Positions 1-10,039 are shown, counted from the first letter of the stretch. The stretch: 64,000 nt of DNA from Halomonas lysinitropha (GCF_902500215.1 NZ_CABVOU010000043.1:62001-126000); one strand, 5' to 3'. Program-made: numbers and translations. Notes: generated by a model not told the origin, from the letters alone.

Positions 1-112
1 TACCTGTGGTGTCTTTTCCCGCGATATTGCTGAAACCAAAAGCCACCAAGTCAATCAATATGCAAGAGAATGTCAGCATCCGCTGCTGTGCGATATCGAA
101 GCGGCGGACTGA
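1..112 (+). CDS. clpS: ClpS adaptor, C-terminal part (5' end outside window)
   Basis: The frame beginning at base 2 reads 36 residues to a TGA at 110-112. It contains the stretch [10 protein letters not shown] followed by VNQYARE and HPLL, which is the characteristic C-terminal third of ClpS. ClpS is the small cytoplasmic adaptor that binds N-degron substrates and docks on the N-terminal domain of ClpA, redirecting the ClpAP protease. Its position directly upstream of clpA in the same direction, about 140 bases away, is the classical clpS-clpA arrangement and supports the call. The start codon lies outside the window, so only the C-terminal part can be judged. In the same window the leucyltransferases bpt and aat create the N-degrons that ClpS would recognise. 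Confidence 0.88.
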   Translation, partial: TCGVFSRDIAETKSHQVNQYARECQHPLLCDIEAAD

Positions 113-249
113 GCGGCATGGTCTAACAGGGACAGCGACGGTCCTGCGTTGAAGGGAGACTTGCAACGGCGCCGTTTGTACCCGATGTTGATGATGCCGG
201 ACCATGAATGATCCGACGCAAAGCCCTGGGCGGCGAGAAGGGGACTGCC

Positions 250-2526
250 ATGCTGAGTAAAGAACTTGAACTGACCCTGAACACGGCCTTCACCGTGGCC
301 CGCTCCAAGCGCCACGAGTTCATGACCGTGGAGCACCTGCTGCTGGCGCTGCTCGACAATGCTTCTGCGGCAGATGTGCTACGTGCCTGCGGGGCCAACC
401 TCGACAAGCTGCGGTCCGACCTGCAGGATTTCATCAATTCCACGACGCCGCTGATCCCCGAGGATCAGTCGGATCGTGAAACACAGCCGACCCTGGGTTT
501 CCAGCGAGTGCTCCAGCGTGCCGTCTTTCATGTCCAGTCCTCGGGCAAGAGCGAAGTCACCGGCGCCAATGTCCTGGTGGCGATCTTCTCCGAGCAGGAG
601 AGTCAGGCGGTCTACTTCCTCAAGCAGCAGAACGTGGCGCGGGTTGATGCCGTCAACTACATCGCTCATGGCATCTCCAAGGTGGCCGGCCATGGGCAGA
701 GCCAGTCGTCTCCCTCGCCGGAGGCCGAGGAGGCCGAGGAGGGGGCTGCCGAGTCCGGTTCCAACCCGCTCACCAGCTATGCCACCAATCTCAACGAGCA
801 GGCGCGGCTGGGCAAGATCGATCCGCTGATCGGCCGTGACCACGAGCTCGAGCGCGTGGTCCAGATACTGGCCCGCCGGCGCAAGAACAATCCGTTGCTG
901 GTCGGTGAGGCCGGTGTAGGCAAGACCGCTATCGCCGAAGGGCTGGCCAAGCGTGTCGTCGAGGAGGACGTGCCCGAAGTCATCAATGATGCCGTGGTGT
1001 ACTCCCTGGACATGGGCGCCCTGCTGGCCGGTACCAAGTACCGGGGTGACTTCGAGAAGCGCCTCAAGAACCTGCTGGCCGAACTGCGCAAGCAGCCCAA
1101 CGCCATCCTGTTCATCGACGAGATCCATACCGTGATCGGTGCGGGCGCCGCTTCCGGGGGGGTGATGGACGCCTCCAACCTGCTCAAGCCACTGCTCTCC
1201 TCGGGTGAGCTGCGCTGCATCGGTTCCACCACCTTTCAGGAGTACCGGGGCATCTTCGAAAAGGATCGTGCCCTGGCACGCCGCTTCCAGAAGGTCGACA
1301 TCATGGCTCCCTCGGTGGAGGACACGACGCGCATCCTCAAGGGGCTGCGCTCGCGGTTCGAGGAGCACCACCAGCTGAAGTACACCGATGCGGCGTTGGA
1401 GAGTGCGGCCCGGCTGTCGGATCGCTACATCAACGATCGCCATCTGCCCGACAAGGCCATCGACGTGATCGACGAGGCGGGCGCCCACCAGCGGCTGCTG
1501 CCGCCGGAGGTGCGCGTCGACACCATCGACGTCGACCAGGTCGAGGCGGTAGTGGCGTCTATCGCGCGGATTCCACCGAAGAGCGTATCCAGCTCGGACC
1601 GCAAGCTGCTGGCCAACATCGATCGCGACCTCAAGATGCTGGTGTTCGGGCAGGACGAGGCCATCGACAGCCTTGCTGCGGCGATCAAGCTGTCGCGAGC
1701 GGGGCTCAAGTCGCCGGACAAGCCAGTGGGTAGCTTCCTGTTTGCCGGCCCGACCGGGGTGGGCAAGACCGAGGTGGCCAGGCAGCTGTCCCATATCATG
1801 GGAATCGAGCTGGTACGTTTCGACATGTCGGAGTACATGGAGCGCCACACCGTGTCACGGCTGATCGGTGCGCCCCCCGGCTATGTCGGCTATGACCAGG
1901 GCGGTCTGTTGACCGAGGCGATCACCAAGCAACCGCATTGCGTCCTGCTGCTCGACGAGATCGAGAAGGCGCATCCCGAGGTCTTCAACCTGCTGCTGCA
2001 GGTCATGGACCACGGTCGCCTGACCGACAACAACGGCCGCGAGGCGGATTTCCGCCACGTGATCCTGATCATGACCTCCAACGCCGGGGTCGAGCAGGCC
2101 ACGCGTCGCTCCATCGGTTTCCAGACCCAGGATCACTCCACGGATGCCATGGAGGTGATACGCAAGACCTTCTCGCCGGAGTTCCGCAACCGCCTGGACG
2201 GCATCATCCAGTTCCATGCCCTGCCCACCTCGGTGGTGCGCAACGTGGTGGACAAGTTCCTGGTCGAACTGCAGGCGCAGCTCGACGAGAAGCGAGTGCA
2301 GCTTGACGTTGATGAGGCTGCCCGGGATTGGCTGGCGGAGATGGGCTATGATCCCGACATGGGCGCGCGGCCTATGGCTCGCCTCATCCAGGAGAAGCTC
2401 AAGAAGCCGCTGGCCGAGCTGATCTTGTTCGGCGAGCTGGCCGAGAACGGCGGGGTGGTGCACGTCAGCGTGGAAGAGGGTGAGCTCCAGCTTTCCACGG
2501 AGTCGGAGCTGGCCGACGCGCCCTGA
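250..2526 (+). CDS. clpA: ATP-dependent Clp protease ATP-binding subunit ClpA
   Basis: ClpA is the AAA+ unfoldase of the cytoplasmic ClpAP protease. The product from the ATG at 250 is 758 residues, the usual ClpA size; an in-frame ATG at 208 exists, but the start at 250 (MLSKELE) has an AAGGGG ribosome-binding site and the family N terminus. An N-terminal Clp_N repeat domain (about 1-145) is followed by an acidic linker. The D1 ATPase has Walker A GEAGVGKT (219-226) and FIDEIHT; the D2 ATPase has GPTGVGKT and [11 protein letters not shown]. The IGF tripeptide in RRSIGFQ corresponds to the ClpP-contacting loop. No clpP is in the window. The gene is downstream of clpS, and a strong hairpin follows its stop. 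Nothing is unusual about it. Confidence 0.97.
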   Translation: MLSKELELTLNTAFTVARSKRHEFMTVEHLLLALLDNASAADVLRACGANLDKLRSDLQDFINSTTPLIPEDQSDRETQPTLGFQRVLQRAVFHVQSSGKSEVTGANVLVAIFSEQESQAVYFLKQQNVARVDAVNYIAHGISKVAGHGQSQSSPSPEAEEAEEGAAESGSNPLTSYATNLNEQARLGKIDPLIGRDHELERVVQILARRRKNNPLLVGEAGVGKTAIAEGLAKRVVEEDVPEVINDAVVYSLDMGALLAGTKYRGDFEKRLKNLLAELRKQPNAILFIDEIHTVIGAGAASGGVMDASNLLKPLLSSGELRCIGSTTFQEYRGIFEKDRALARRFQKVDIMAPSVEDTTRILKGLRSRFEEHHQLKYTDAALESAARLSDRYINDRHLPDKAIDVIDEAGAHQRLLPPEVRVDTIDVDQVEAVVASIARIPPKSVSSSDRKLLANIDRDLKMLVFGQDEAIDSLAAAIKLSRAGLKSPDKPVGSFLFAGPTGVGKTEVARQLSHIMGIELVRFDMSEYMERHTVSRLIGAPPGYVGYDQGGLLTEAITKQPHCVLLLDEIEKAHPEVFNLLLQVMDHGRLTDNNGREADFRHVILIMTSNAGVEQATRRSIGFQTQDHSTDAMEVIRKTFSPEFRNRLDGIIQFHALPTSVVRNVVDKFLVELQAQLDEKRVQLDVDEAARDWLAEMGYDPDMGARPMARLIQEKLKKPLAELILFGELAENGGVVHVSVEEGELQLSTESELADAP

Positions 2527-2554
2527 GGGGTTTCAGGTGGCCGCCATCACACAT

Positions 2555-2586
2555 CGCCCTGTCTGCGGACGGGGCGTTGTTCCTTT
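2555..2586 (+). terminator. Intrinsic terminator after clpA
   Basis: A 9-bp stem (2555-2563 with 2568-2576, one G-T pair) with loop TGCG is followed by a T-rich tract. It lies 28 bases after the clpA stop and before the convergent infA. Confidence 0.7.
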
Positions 2587-2658
2587 AGACCTGATAACGG
2601 GTGGTTGCAGCCGGCGCTCGAGTCGAGTATCGGGCGCTGCGGCGTGCCAAGCCGGGGT

Positions 2659-2877
2659 TCAGCGAGCGCGATAGACGATACGGCCCTTGGACAGGTCGTA
2701 AGGGGTCAGTTCGACCTTGACCTTGTCGCCGGTGAGGATGCGGATATAGTGCTTGCGCATCTTGCCCGAGATATGGGCGGTGACCACGTGGCCGTTCTCC
2801 AGCTCGACGCGGAACATGGTGTTGGGAAGGGTATCGACGACGACGCCTTCCATTTCGATATGGTCTTCGCGTGCCAT
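2659..2877 (-). CDS. infA: Translation initiation factor IF-1
   Basis: The product is 72 residues, exactly the normal IF-1 length, an S1/OB-fold protein that occupies the 30S A site during initiation. The sequence [11 protein letters not shown] at the start, [14 protein letters not shown] and [12 protein letters not shown] in the middle and KGRIVYR at the end are the conserved IF-1 blocks. The reading frame extends upstream to a longer ORF, but the family N terminus fixes the start at 2877. It is transcribed towards clpA and is the last gene of the aat-bpt-infA side, although a separate promoter appears likely because about 135 bases separate it from bpt. The clpA/infA/bpt/aat order is standard in Pseudomonas-like genomes. 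Confidence 0.97.
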   Translation of the reverse strand: MAREDHIEMEGVVVDTLPNTMFRVELENGHVVTAHISGKMRKHYIRILTGDKVKVELTPYDLSKGRIVYRAR

Positions 2878-2955
2878 ATAGGCGGTTCCTCGCTGATGAT
2901 GACGAAACAGGGAGGCACAGTCTCTCGGCTTCGCCGCCCGTGCCCACAAGATAGC

Positions 2956-2984
2956 GCGATATTGTGCCGCATGCCGCTCGTCAA
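2956..2984 (-). promoter_or_regulatory. Candidate sigma70 promoter for infA
   Basis: On the minus strand TTGACG (2984-2979) is separated by 17 bases from TATCGC (2961-2956), about 80 bases upstream of the infA ATG. The -35 is good and the -10 moderate. Confidence 0.45.
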
Positions 2985-3012
2985 GGCAAAGGAAGTCGCT
3001 CACTGACCCCTT

Positions 3013-3759
3013 TTATAAGGCAATCATGCGTCGCCAATGGCGGCCGTCGAGCATCTCCAGGGGTTGGAAGGACTGCTTGTAGTTCATCTTGCGGCACTCG
3101 CGAATCCAGTAGCCCAGATAGACATGAGGCAACCCCTCGTCCAGAGCCCGCTGGATCAGCGAAAGTACAGCGAAGGTTCCCAGTGAGCGACGGTCCATAC
3201 CCGGCGCCGGGTCGAAGAAGGTGTAGATGGCCGAGAGGCCGTGCTCGAGCTGGTCGAACGCCGAGACGGCCACCAGTCGGCCATCGAGCCGGAATTCCAG
3301 CAGCCGGGCGTAGGCCTGATCGAGGGTCAGGAAGGTCCGGTACTGCTCGTGACTCGGCGGGTACATGTCGCCATCGGCGTGACGGGTACGCACGTAGTGG
3401 GCATAGAGTGCATAGTGTTCGGCATCGAAGAGGGCGGGCCGCACGTGCAGCGTCAGATCGGCATTGCGGTGGATCAGCTTGCGCTGGGTGCGACTTGGCG
3501 AGAATTCTGCCACCGGAATGCGTACCGAGATGCAGGCGTTGCAGGCATCGCAGTGGGGGCGATAGAGGTGACGGCCGCTGCGACGGAAGCCGAGCAGGGC
3601 CAGGGCGTCATAGACCCCCGGGCCAGGTGACTCCTGGGGATCGAGAAACAGGGTGGTTGCCTCGCGGCCTTCCAGGTAGCTGCAGGCATGGGGCACGGTC
3701 AGGAAGAAGCGCAGGTCCCTGACCGGCTGCCGGGGGGCATTGCTGCTCAATGCTGCCAT
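3013..3759 (-). CDS. bpt: Aspartate/glutamate leucyltransferase (Bpt/Ate family)
   Basis: This enzyme transfers an amino acid from aminoacyl-tRNA (leucine in the bacterial Bpt type) to N-terminal Asp/Glu of proteins, marking them for ClpS-ClpAP. From the ATG at 3759 it is 248 residues. Family signatures are visible: SYLEGREATTLFLDP near the N terminus, the cysteine cluster CDACNACISVR, and the C-terminal YLGYWIRECRKMNYK. The GAGGAG ribosome-binding site touches the 3759 ATG directly, so the in-frame TTG three codons later (spacing 9) may be the true start. The gene follows aat with a 22-base gap, so the two N-end-rule transferases form an operon beside their protease clpSA. Leucyl rather than arginyl specificity is inferred from the bacterial family. 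Confidence 0.93.
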   Translation of the reverse strand: MAALSSNAPRQPVRDLRFFLTVPHACSYLEGREATTLFLDPQESPGPGVYDALALLGFRRSGRHLYRPHCDACNACISVRIPVAEFSPSRTQRKLIHRNADLTLHVRPALFDAEHYALYAHYVRTRHADGDMYPPSHEQYRTFLTLDQAYARLLEFRLDGRLVAVSAFDQLEHGLSAIYTFFDPAPGMDRRSLGTFAVLSLIQRALDEGLPHVYLGYWIRECRKMNYKQSFQPLEMLDGRHWRRMIAL

Positions 3760-3781
3760 CTCCTCTGAATCGGTGACCCGG

Positions 3782-4516
3782 TCATGCAATGGTATCGATT
3801 GCCTCGAAGGACCAGGTCGGTGCCAGCACGTCGTTGTCCGCCTGCCGGTGGTCACCGCCGACATGACCCAGCCACTGTTCAAGATAGCCGATGAACTCGC
3901 TCCGGGCGATATCCCTGGCCCCCAGGCTGGCCAGGTGGCCGGTGTGCATCTGGCAGTCGATCAGCCGCCCTCCGCCGGCGGCCATCGCCCTGGCGAGCTG
4001 CACCAGGGCGATTTTCGAGGCATCCGCCTGGCGCGAGAACATCGACTCGCCGAAGAACACCGGGCCCATGGCCACGCCATATAGGCCGCCCACCAGCTCA
4101 CCGGCTTGCCACACCTCCAGCGAGTGGGCCGCGCCGAGACGGTGCAAGCCTCCATAGGCTTCACGCATCTCGTCGGTGATCCAGGTGCCGGATTGGCCAT
4201 CGCGTGGCGCTGCGCATTCCTCTACCACCCGTTCGAAGGCGGTGTCGGCGGTAACCCGGAAGCCAGCGTTGCGCAGCCGCTTGGCGAGGCTGCGCCTTAC
4301 CCGTATCTCGTCAGGGAACAGCACCATGCGCGGGTCGGGGCTCCACCACAGGATAGGCTGGTCATCGCTGAACCAGGGAAAGATGCCGCGGCGATAGGCG
4401 GCCAGCAGCCATTCTGGCGTGAGGGCCCCGCCGGCGGCCAGCAGGCCGTCGGGATCACGCAGGGCAGACCCAACGGGCGGAAAGACCACGGACCGGTCAG
4501 ATAGCCAGGGGAGCAT
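3782..4516 (-). CDS. aat: Leucyl/phenylalanyl-tRNA--protein transferase
   Basis: Aat attaches Leu or Phe to N-terminal Lys/Arg, creating primary N-degrons for ClpS-ClpAP. The start at 4516 (MLPWLSD) gives 244 residues, the usual length, and has a GAGGAA ribosome-binding site 10 bases upstream; the longer upstream frame is non-coding. Diagnostic segments are [36 protein letters not shown] and GESMFS, followed by the [11 protein letters not shown] core. It is the first gene of the aat-bpt pair on the minus strand and is divergent from ftsK, sharing a roughly 150-base intergenic region that holds a perfect palindrome. No oddities. Confidence 0.96.
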   Translation of the reverse strand: MLPWLSDRSVVFPPVGSALRDPDGLLAAGGALTPEWLLAAYRRGIFPWFSDDQPILWWSPDPRMVLFPDEIRVRRSLAKRLRNAGFRVTADTAFERVVEECAAPRDGQSGTWITDEMREAYGGLHRLGAAHSLEVWQAGELVGGLYGVAMGPVFFGESMFSRQADASKIALVQLARAMAAGGGRLIDCQMHTGHLASLGARDIARSEFIGYLEQWLGHVGGDHRQADNDVLAPTWSFEAIDTIA

Positions 4517-4544
4517 GAATAGCGTCTTCCTCGTTGACGATTCA

Positions 4545-4570
4545 CCCAGTCTGCCGTGCGGCAGACTGGG
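4545..4570. repeat. Perfect 11-bp inverted repeat between aat and ftsK
   Basis: CCCAGTCTGCC (4545-4555) and its exact complement (4560-4570) flank a 4-base loop GTGC. There is no T tract, so it is not an obvious terminator. It lies 29 bases upstream of the aat start and ahead of the proposed ftsK promoter, so it could be an operator or a 5' UTR hairpin of aat. Confidence 0.6.
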
Positions 4571-4588
4571 GCTCAAGGCATGCGGGCC

Positions 4589-4618
4589 CTGTGATGGCGA
4601 GCACTTGCTCGGTATGAT
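4589..4618 (+). promoter_or_regulatory. Candidate promoter for ftsK
   Basis: TATGAT at 4613-4618 is a near-consensus -10 box; the best -35 at 18 bases (CTGTGA) is weak. The -10 overlaps the in-frame ATG at 4614, which argues that translation starts later, at the TTG at 4671. Confidence 0.4.
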
Positions 4619-4670
4619 TGAACGCAATGAAATCCGGAAGACGCCATGTTGGCGCAAGGGGGATGGCCGC

Positions 4671-7600
4671 TTGAGTGTCAAGAAGAGGACCACGTCGCGT
4701 CGGGTGACGGCGGCGAATGCCAGGGAAACGGCGAAACGCTTCGGGCTGCGGCTGCAGGGCTCAGCCCGGGAAGGGGTAGTGATCTTGCTGCTGGCCGCCT
4801 GTGTGTTCCTGCTATTGGCGCTCTACAGCTTCCATGCGCAGGACCCCGGCTGGTCGCGCAGCGGCCCTGAAACTGAAGTCGCCAACTGGATGGGGCCGAT
4901 CGGCGCCTGGCTTGCCGATGTGCTCTACTCGCTGTTCGGCGTCAGCGCCCTGTGGTGGCCTGGCATGCTGGGGGTTGCCGCCTGGTGGCTGATTCGCTCG
5001 CGTCAGGTGCGCTTCGAGTGGGATGCCACGGCCCTGGCAGTGCGCTGCGGGGGGCTTGTGTTGCTGCTGCTGGGGTCCACCTGCCTGGGTGCGCTGCACT
5101 TCTATCGCCCTGATGGCCCCTTGCCCTATTCCACCGGCGGCATCCTCGGTGAGGGGCTGGTCGGGGCCTTGCTACCACTGGTGGGCACGGGCGGTACCGG
5201 CCTGCTGGCTGTCGCCGCCATGCTTTGTGGCTTTCCCTTGTTCACCGGACTCTCCTGGCTGACAGTGATGGACGAGCTGGGCCACCGCAGCCTGCTGGTG
5301 TGGCGCTGGGTGGCTGACCGTTTCGGCCTGGTGCGCGAACGACGTGCCGAGCGGCGTGACCAGGCCCGGGAGGATAACGAGCCATCGGTCGCCGAGGCCA
5401 ATGACCGGGAAGCGGATGACGTCTCGCCCGAAGCCTCGTCCGACACCAAAGCTCGCCCGCGTTGGTGGCAGCGCCTCCGAGGAGACCGTCGTCGTGAGGG
5501 TGAGTCGGTGCTGGCCGCCGACGGTGCTTCGCGCCGCGAACCCGGCTTCGGTAACGATGGTGAGACCGACATTCCCTGGGAAGTCCCCGAGCGCACGCCC
5601 TCGGCCAAGAAGCCCGAGGCGGCCTATACCGCCCAGGTGTCGCGCCAGGCCGTGGAGCCGCGTGTGAAGATAACCCCGCAGGGGGAGCAGCGGAGGCCCG
5701 CGTCCTCGCCGCCTGCTGACACCACGATGCCTCAGGGCTCAGGCGAGACGACGCCGGACGCGGGTAACACTCCCGATGCTCCCTCCATGACTGGCAAGCC
5801 ACCCGGCCTCCGCCGAGAAGACACCGACGCGGGAGGGGCTCAACGAGTTCCGGAAACGGTGCCCGAGCCGGTGCTGCCCGATGATGACCAGGAGCTTTCC
5901 GCCTGGCAGAGCCCCGCCCTGAGGGCATATCGTGACGAGACGAGCCTCGATGGGCCTGCCGAGACGGCCCGCGACAGCGACCAGACCCGTGAAGAAGGCG
6001 ATCCGGCCGATGCGCCACCAGTCCGCGCCTCATCGGGGGCCTCGCCGGCAGCAAGTGAAGGCGTCATGGACGATGCGGTGAACACCACCGGCCACCGGGA
6101 TTCTGGGGTGGCTCCCCCGGCGCCCTCATCGGAAACAGCGCCGCAGGTGGCAACCGCTGAGCAGGGGCGCGAGGCCGCCGACGCCCCCGCGCTGTGGACC
6201 GTGGAGCACCTGCAGAGCCAGCGACCGGTCCTCGACGGATTGCCGGAGCCCGACGGCGACCTGCCCAGCCTGCGTCTGCTGACCCCGCCTCAGCCCCAGC
6301 AGCGCAACTATTCCGAGCAGCAGCTGGCCGAGATGGCCGAGCTGCTGGAGACGCGTCTGCGCGAGTACGGGGTCAAGGCCGAAGTGGTCGAGACCTGGCC
6401 CGGCCCGGTGATCACCCGCTTCGAGATCAAGCCGGCGGCCGGCGTGAAGGTTTCCAAGATCAGCAACCTGGCCAAGGACCTGGCGCGTTCGCTGATGGTC
6501 AAGAGCGTGCGGGTGGTCGAAGTGATCCCCGGCCGACCGACCGTGGGTATCGAGATTCCCAATCCGCACCGGGCGATGATTCGCCTGCGCGAGGTGATCG
6601 ACTCCGATCGCTACCAACAGGAGGCCTCGGCGCTGACCCTGGCGTTGGGTCAGGACATCGGCGGCGGCCCGGTGGTGGCCAATCTCGGCAAGATGCCCCA
6701 CCTGCTGGTGGCCGGCACTACCGGTTCCGGGAAGTCGGTGGGCGTCAATGGCATGCTGATCTCCATGCTGCTCAAGGCGACACCCAGCGAGCTGCGCATG
6801 ATCATGGTCGACCCCAAGATGCTGGAATTGTCGGTCTATGATGGCATTCCGCACCTGCTGGCGCCGGTGGTCACCGACATGAAGGAGGCCGCCAACGCAC
6901 TGCGCTGGTGCGTGGCCGAGATGGAGCGTCGCTACAAGCTGATGGCGGCCATGGGCGTGCGTAACATCACCGGCTTCAACGGCAAGCTCGACGAGGCCGA
7001 ACGGGCCGGTGCCCAGGTGGCCGACCCGCTCTGGGAGCCCCAGCCCTGGGAGATGCACCAGAGCCCGCCGGTGCTCGAGAAGCTGCCCTACATCGTGGTG
7101 GTGATCGACGAGTTCGCCGACATGTTCATGATCGTCGGCAAGAAGGTCGAGGAGCTGATCGCGCGGCTGGCTCAGAAGGCTCGGGCCGCCGGTATCCACC
7201 TGATACTCGCCACTCAGCGTCCCTCCGTGGACGTGGTTACCGGCCTGATCAAGGCCAATATCCCCACCCGCATGGCCTTCCAGGTCTCCTCTCGGGTCGA
7301 TTCACGTACCATCCTCGACCAGGGGGGCGCCGAGAACCTGCTGGGTCATGGCGACATGCTCTACCTGCCTGCGGGTTCCGGCATGCCCACCCGTGTCCAC
7401 GGCGCTTTCGTCGATGACGACGAGGTCCACCGGGTGGTGGAGGACTGGAAGCGGCGCGGGGAACCGGAGTACATCGACGAGATCCTCTCGGGTGGCGTTT
7501 CCGCCGAGGCGCTGGTCGGCCTGGAATCCGAGGGCGGCGCTGATGACGGCGCCGAACAGGATGCCCTTTACGACGAGGCGGTAGCCTTCGTCACCGAAAG

Positions 7601-7757
7601 TCGCCGGGCGTCCATCTCGGCGGTGCAGCGCCGTTTCAAGATCGGCTATAACCGGGCCGCGCGACTGGTCGAGTCCATGGAGGTGGCCGGGGTGGTCTCC
7701 ACCATGGGCACCAACGGTGCGCGTGAGGTCCTGGCCCCGCCGCCGGTGGGCGACTGA
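4671..7757 (+). CDS. ftsK: DNA translocase FtsK
   Basis: FtsK anchors at the division septum and pumps chromosomal DNA to resolve dimers with XerCD at dif. I choose the TTG at 4671 (1,028 residues) because it has an AAGGGGG ribosome-binding site 8 bases away and starts with the basic SVKKRT segment; in-frame codons further upstream would overlap aat or a -10 box. Four membrane helices lie within about residues 35-200. A long acidic, proline-rich, low-complexity linker (about 225-540) follows, then the motor with Walker A GTTGSGKS (682-689), VVIDEFADM and ILATQRPS. The C-terminal gamma winged helix ends in [19 protein letters not shown], the KOPS-reading module. It is divergent from aat and followed by lolA, as usual. 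Confidence 0.95.
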   Translation: MSVKKRTTSRRVTAANARETAKRFGLRLQGSAREGVVILLLAACVFLLLALYSFHAQDPGWSRSGPETEVANWMGPIGAWLADVLYSLFGVSALWWPGMLGVAAWWLIRSRQVRFEWDATALAVRCGGLVLLLLGSTCLGALHFYRPDGPLPYSTGGILGEGLVGALLPLVGTGGTGLLAVAAMLCGFPLFTGLSWLTVMDELGHRSLLVWRWVADRFGLVRERRAERRDQAREDNEPSVAEANDREADDVSPEASSDTKARPRWWQRLRGDRRREGESVLAADGASRREPGFGNDGETDIPWEVPERTPSAKKPEAAYTAQVSRQAVEPRVKITPQGEQRRPASSPPADTTMPQGSGETTPDAGNTPDAPSMTGKPPGLRREDTDAGGAQRVPETVPEPVLPDDDQELSAWQSPALRAYRDETSLDGPAETARDSDQTREEGDPADAPPVRASSGASPAASEGVMDDAVNTTGHRDSGVAPPAPSSETAPQVATAEQGREAADAPALWTVEHLQSQRPVLDGLPEPDGDLPSLRLLTPPQPQQRNYSEQQLAEMAELLETRLREYGVKAEVVETWPGPVITRFEIKPAAGVKVSKISNLAKDLARSLMVKSVRVVEVIPGRPTVGIEIPNPHRAMIRLREVIDSDRYQQEASALTLALGQDIGGGPVVANLGKMPHLLVAGTTGSGKSVGVNGMLISMLLKATPSELRMIMVDPKMLELSVYDGIPHLLAPVVTDMKEAANALRWCVAEMERRYKLMAAMGVRNITGFNGKLDEAERAGAQVADPLWEPQPWEMHQSPPVLEKLPYIVVVIDEFADMFMIVGKKVEELIARLAQKARAAGIHLILATQRPSVDVVTGLIKANIPTRMAFQVSSRVDSRTILDQGGAENLLGHGDMLYLPAGSGMPTRVHGAFVDDDEVHRVVEDWKRRGEPEYIDEILSGGVSAEALVGLESEGGADDGAEQDALYDEAVAFVTESRRASISAVQRRFKIGYNRAARLVESMEVAGVVSTMGTNGAREVLAPPPVGD

Positions 7758-7872
7758 CGCGCGGCAACCTTGCAGCAATGATGGAAGCCTCGGCGGGGAT
7801 GCAACTCGCCGGGGGCGCACCGGGTCCGAGTGACATCAAGCCATGATGGATCCGTCCAGGGAGACAGAGACG

Positions 7873-8502
7873 ATGACAGTGAAGAAGATTCTCGCCACGC
7901 TGACCATGACCCTCGCCATGCCGATGTCGGCGCTGGCCAGCGAGGGGGCCGAGCGCCTGGCGGATATTCTCGAGCCGCTTGACACCTACGTGGCGGACTT
8001 CGAGCAGCAGATCCTCGATGGCAGTGGCCAGCGTCTGCAGGAGGCCCGCGGCCGGATGTGGCTGTCGCGTCCCGGCAAGTTCCGTTGGGAAGTGGATGCT
8101 CCCTACGAGCAACTGGTGGTCTCGGCGGGAGAGGAGGTCACCCTCTACGATCCGGACCTGGAGCAGGCCACGGTGCAGGCCCTGGACCAGCGAGTGACCC
8201 ATACTCCCGCCCTGCTGCTGTCCGGCAGTGCCGACGAGCTGACCGGCAGCTACGACGTGACTCGTCGCCAGCAGGGCAGCAGCGAAACCTTCACCCTGAT
8301 ACCCAAGGATGCCGATACGCTGTTCGAGGAACTGCAGATGACCTTCCGTGGCGAGGCGCTGAGGCTGCTGCAGATGACCGACAGCACCGGGCAGCGCACC
8401 GCCATCGAGTTCGACAACGTGCGCATGAACGAGCCGCTGGACGACCGTCATTTTGTCTTCGAGATTCCCGACGGCACAGACGTGATTCGCGACACGCAGT
8501 AA
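7873..8502 (+). CDS. lolA: Outer-membrane lipoprotein carrier protein LolA
   Basis: LolA is the periplasmic chaperone that accepts lipoproteins from the LolCDE exporter and hands them to LolB. The ATG at 7873 gives 209 residues with a signal peptide (basic TVKKIL, hydrophobic core, cleavage near ALA-SE around residue 23). Typical features are a first repeat around YVADFEQQILDG, the block RGRMWLSRPGKFRWEVD with PYEQLVVS and TLYDPDLEQ, and a C terminus with DNVRMNEPLDDRHFVFEIP. It lies 115 bases after ftsK, preceded by a purine-rich ribosome-binding site, and is followed by a strong terminator. In many relatives rarA follows co-directionally; here it is convergent. Confidence 0.95.
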   Translation: MTVKKILATLTMTLAMPMSALASEGAERLADILEPLDTYVADFEQQILDGSGQRLQEARGRMWLSRPGKFRWEVDAPYEQLVVSAGEEVTLYDPDLEQATVQALDQRVTHTPALLLSGSADELTGSYDVTRRQQGSSETFTLIPKDADTLFEELQMTFRGEALRLLQMTDSTGQRTAIEFDNVRMNEPLDDRHFVFEIPDGTDVIRDTQ

Positions 8503-8576
8503 AGCGCCGAGCTTAAAGCACCGAGCCGCCAAGCTGTCCGGTGGCGGGTGGCAGGCGTTGAGCCAATGGATGAGTG

Positions 8577-8613
8577 CCCCCGTCGGATGTCTGGTCCGGC
8601 GGGGGGTTCTTTT
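8577..8613 (+). terminator. Intrinsic terminator after lolA
   Basis: An 11-bp GC-rich stem (8577-8587 with 8595-8605, one G-T pair) with a 7-base loop is followed by TTCTTTT. Confidence 0.85.
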
Positions 8614-8630
8614 GGGCTAGGTTATCCTGC

Positions 8631-8702
8631 TTGGCCGCTTGGCCGCTTGGCCGCTTGGCCGCTTGGCCGCTTGGCCGCTTGGCCGCTTGGCCGCTTGGCC
8701 GC
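8631..8702. repeat. Nine tandem copies of TTGGCCGC
   Basis: The octamer TTGGCCGC is repeated nine times without error over 72 bases, ending inside the rarA stop codon (TAG on the minus strand at 8704-8702). On the rarA transcript it forms a 3' tail of GCGGCCAA units. A shorter array of the same octamer sits in the same place after htpX (25398-25429). Each unit contains the palindrome GGCC, so the array can fold in many registers. Confidence 0.97.
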
Positions 8703-10039
8703 TATGCACCCTCGTCCGCCTCGGCATCCAGCTGCTCCCGCCAGGCCATGAGCTGGCCGTAGCGCTTCTCCTGGCCATATTCCGTGGGCGTGTAGAAATG
8801 CTGTTGGGGAACGGCGGTCGGCCAGCAGTCATGGGCGCTGCCGGCGGGATAGCCATGGGGCTCGTCATGCGCATAGCGGTATCCCTGGCCATGTCCCAGG
8901 GATTCCATCAGTTTGGTAGGCGCGTTGCGCAGATAGGTCGGGACCTCCAGCTGCGGCTGCTCCGCCACGAAGGCCTTGGCCTGCTTCCAGGCCCGGTCGA
9001 TGGCATTGCTCTTGGGCGCCACGGCGAGATGGATGGCGGCGTGGGCGATGGCACGCTGACCTTCGTAGTCCCCCAGACGCAGATAGGCATCCCAGGCGGC
9101 CATCACCAGAGGGAGGGCGCGCGGGTCGGCGTTGCCCACGTCTTCCGAGGCGATGGCCGCCAGGCGACGGATCACGTCGAGCGGGTCACCGCCGCCCTGC
9201 AGGAAGCGGGCGATGTAGAGGAGGGCGGCGTCCGGTCGCGAAGAGCGCACGGACTTGTGTATCGCCGAGAGCAGGTCGTAGAAGTGGTCGCCCTGCTTGT
9301 CGAAGGCGCTGGCCTGGTGGCCGAGGACATCTTCCAGTGCCTGGCGAGGGAGACGCTCACCGTCACCCTCGGCCACGGTGAAGTCACAGGCAGTCTCCAG
9401 CAGGCCCAGGGCGCGGCGAGCATCGCCGGCGGCGGCTCGAGCCAGCAGCGCCAGTACCCCGTCATCCACGTGGATGTGCCGCCCGCCCAGGCCGCGCGTC
9501 TCGTCGCTCAGAGCCCGTTGCATTACCTCCACGAGTTCCTCATCGGTGAGCGACTTCAGCACATGCACCCGTGCCCGGGAGAGCAGCGCCGAGTTGACCT
9601 CGAAAGAGGGGTTTTCCGTCGTCGCGCCGATGAGTGTCAGCAGTCCCGATTCCACATGGGGCAACAGGGCGTCCTGCTGGCTCTTGTTGAGGCGGTGGAT
9701 CTCGTCGAGGAACAGCAGGGTAGGGCGCTCGCGGGCCTGCCTGTCGCGGGCGCGATCGACGGCGGCACGGATTTCCTTGACACCCGCCATCACCGCCGAA
9801 AGGTGCTCCAGGTGCGCGCCTGACACCTCGGCGAGGATCTCGGCCAGGGTTGTCTTGCCGGTCCCCGGGGGTCCCCAGAGGATCATCGAGCGCACCACGC
9901 CGCTCTCGGCCATGCGCGCCAGCGGCTTGCCAGGGCCGACCAGCGCCTGTTGCCCTACATAGTCCGCAAGCCGGTGCGGGCGCATGCGAAAGGCGAGCGG
10001 GGCGGTATCATCGGGCGTGTTGCGCTGGAAGAGATCCAT
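8702..10039 (-). CDS. rarA: Replication-associated recombination protein A (MgsA/RarA)
   Basis: RarA is a clamp-loader-like AAA+ ATPase that acts at stalled replication forks and interacts with SSB. The product is 445 residues, full length. Walker A GPPGTGKT lies at 56-63 and Walker B FLDEIHR follows, with sensor 1 in IGATTENPSF and the arginine finger in LLSRARVHVL. The C-terminal tetramerisation part contains HKSVRSSRPDAALLY and MPTYLRN-like EVPTYLRNAPTKLM, both typical. An AAGGAG ribosome-binding site stands 8 bases before the ATG. It is convergent with lolA; the stop codon is the last base triplet before the TTGGCCGC array. Confidence 0.96.
   Translation of the reverse strand: MDLFQRNTPDDTAPLAFRMRPHRLADYVGQQALVGPGKPLARMAESGVVRSMILWGPPGTGKTTLAEILAEVSGAHLEHLSAVMAGVKEIRAAVDRARDRQARERPTLLFLDEIHRLNKSQQDALLPHVESGLLTLIGATTENPSFEVNSALLSRARVHVLKSLTDEELVEVMQRALSDETRGLGGRHIHVDDGVLALLARAAAGDARRALGLLETACDFTVAEGDGERLPRQALEDVLGHQASAFDKQGDHFYDLLSAIHKSVRSSRPDAALLYIARFLQGGGDPLDVIRRLAAIASEDVGNADPRALPLVMAAWDAYLRLGDYEGQRAIAHAAIHLAVAPKSNAIDRAWKQAKAFVAEQPQLEVPTYLRNAPTKLMESLGHGQGYRYAHDEPHGYPAGSAHDCWPTAVPQQHFYTPTEYGQEKRYGQLMAWREQLDAEADEGA

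Noticed and set aside
379..1848. 489-codon minus-strand ORF opposite clpA
   Set aside because: Shadow of clpA; the translation is Leu/Gly/His-rich with no recognisable domain.
4419..4670. Upstream in-frame extension of ftsK overlapping aat
   Set aside because: It would overlap the aat start region, has no ribosome-binding site and codes a Pro/Ser/Arg-rich stretch absent from FtsK proteins.
8631..8702. TTGGCCGC array as a CRISPR array
   Set aside because: Units are 8 bases in direct contact without spacers, and no cas genes are near.
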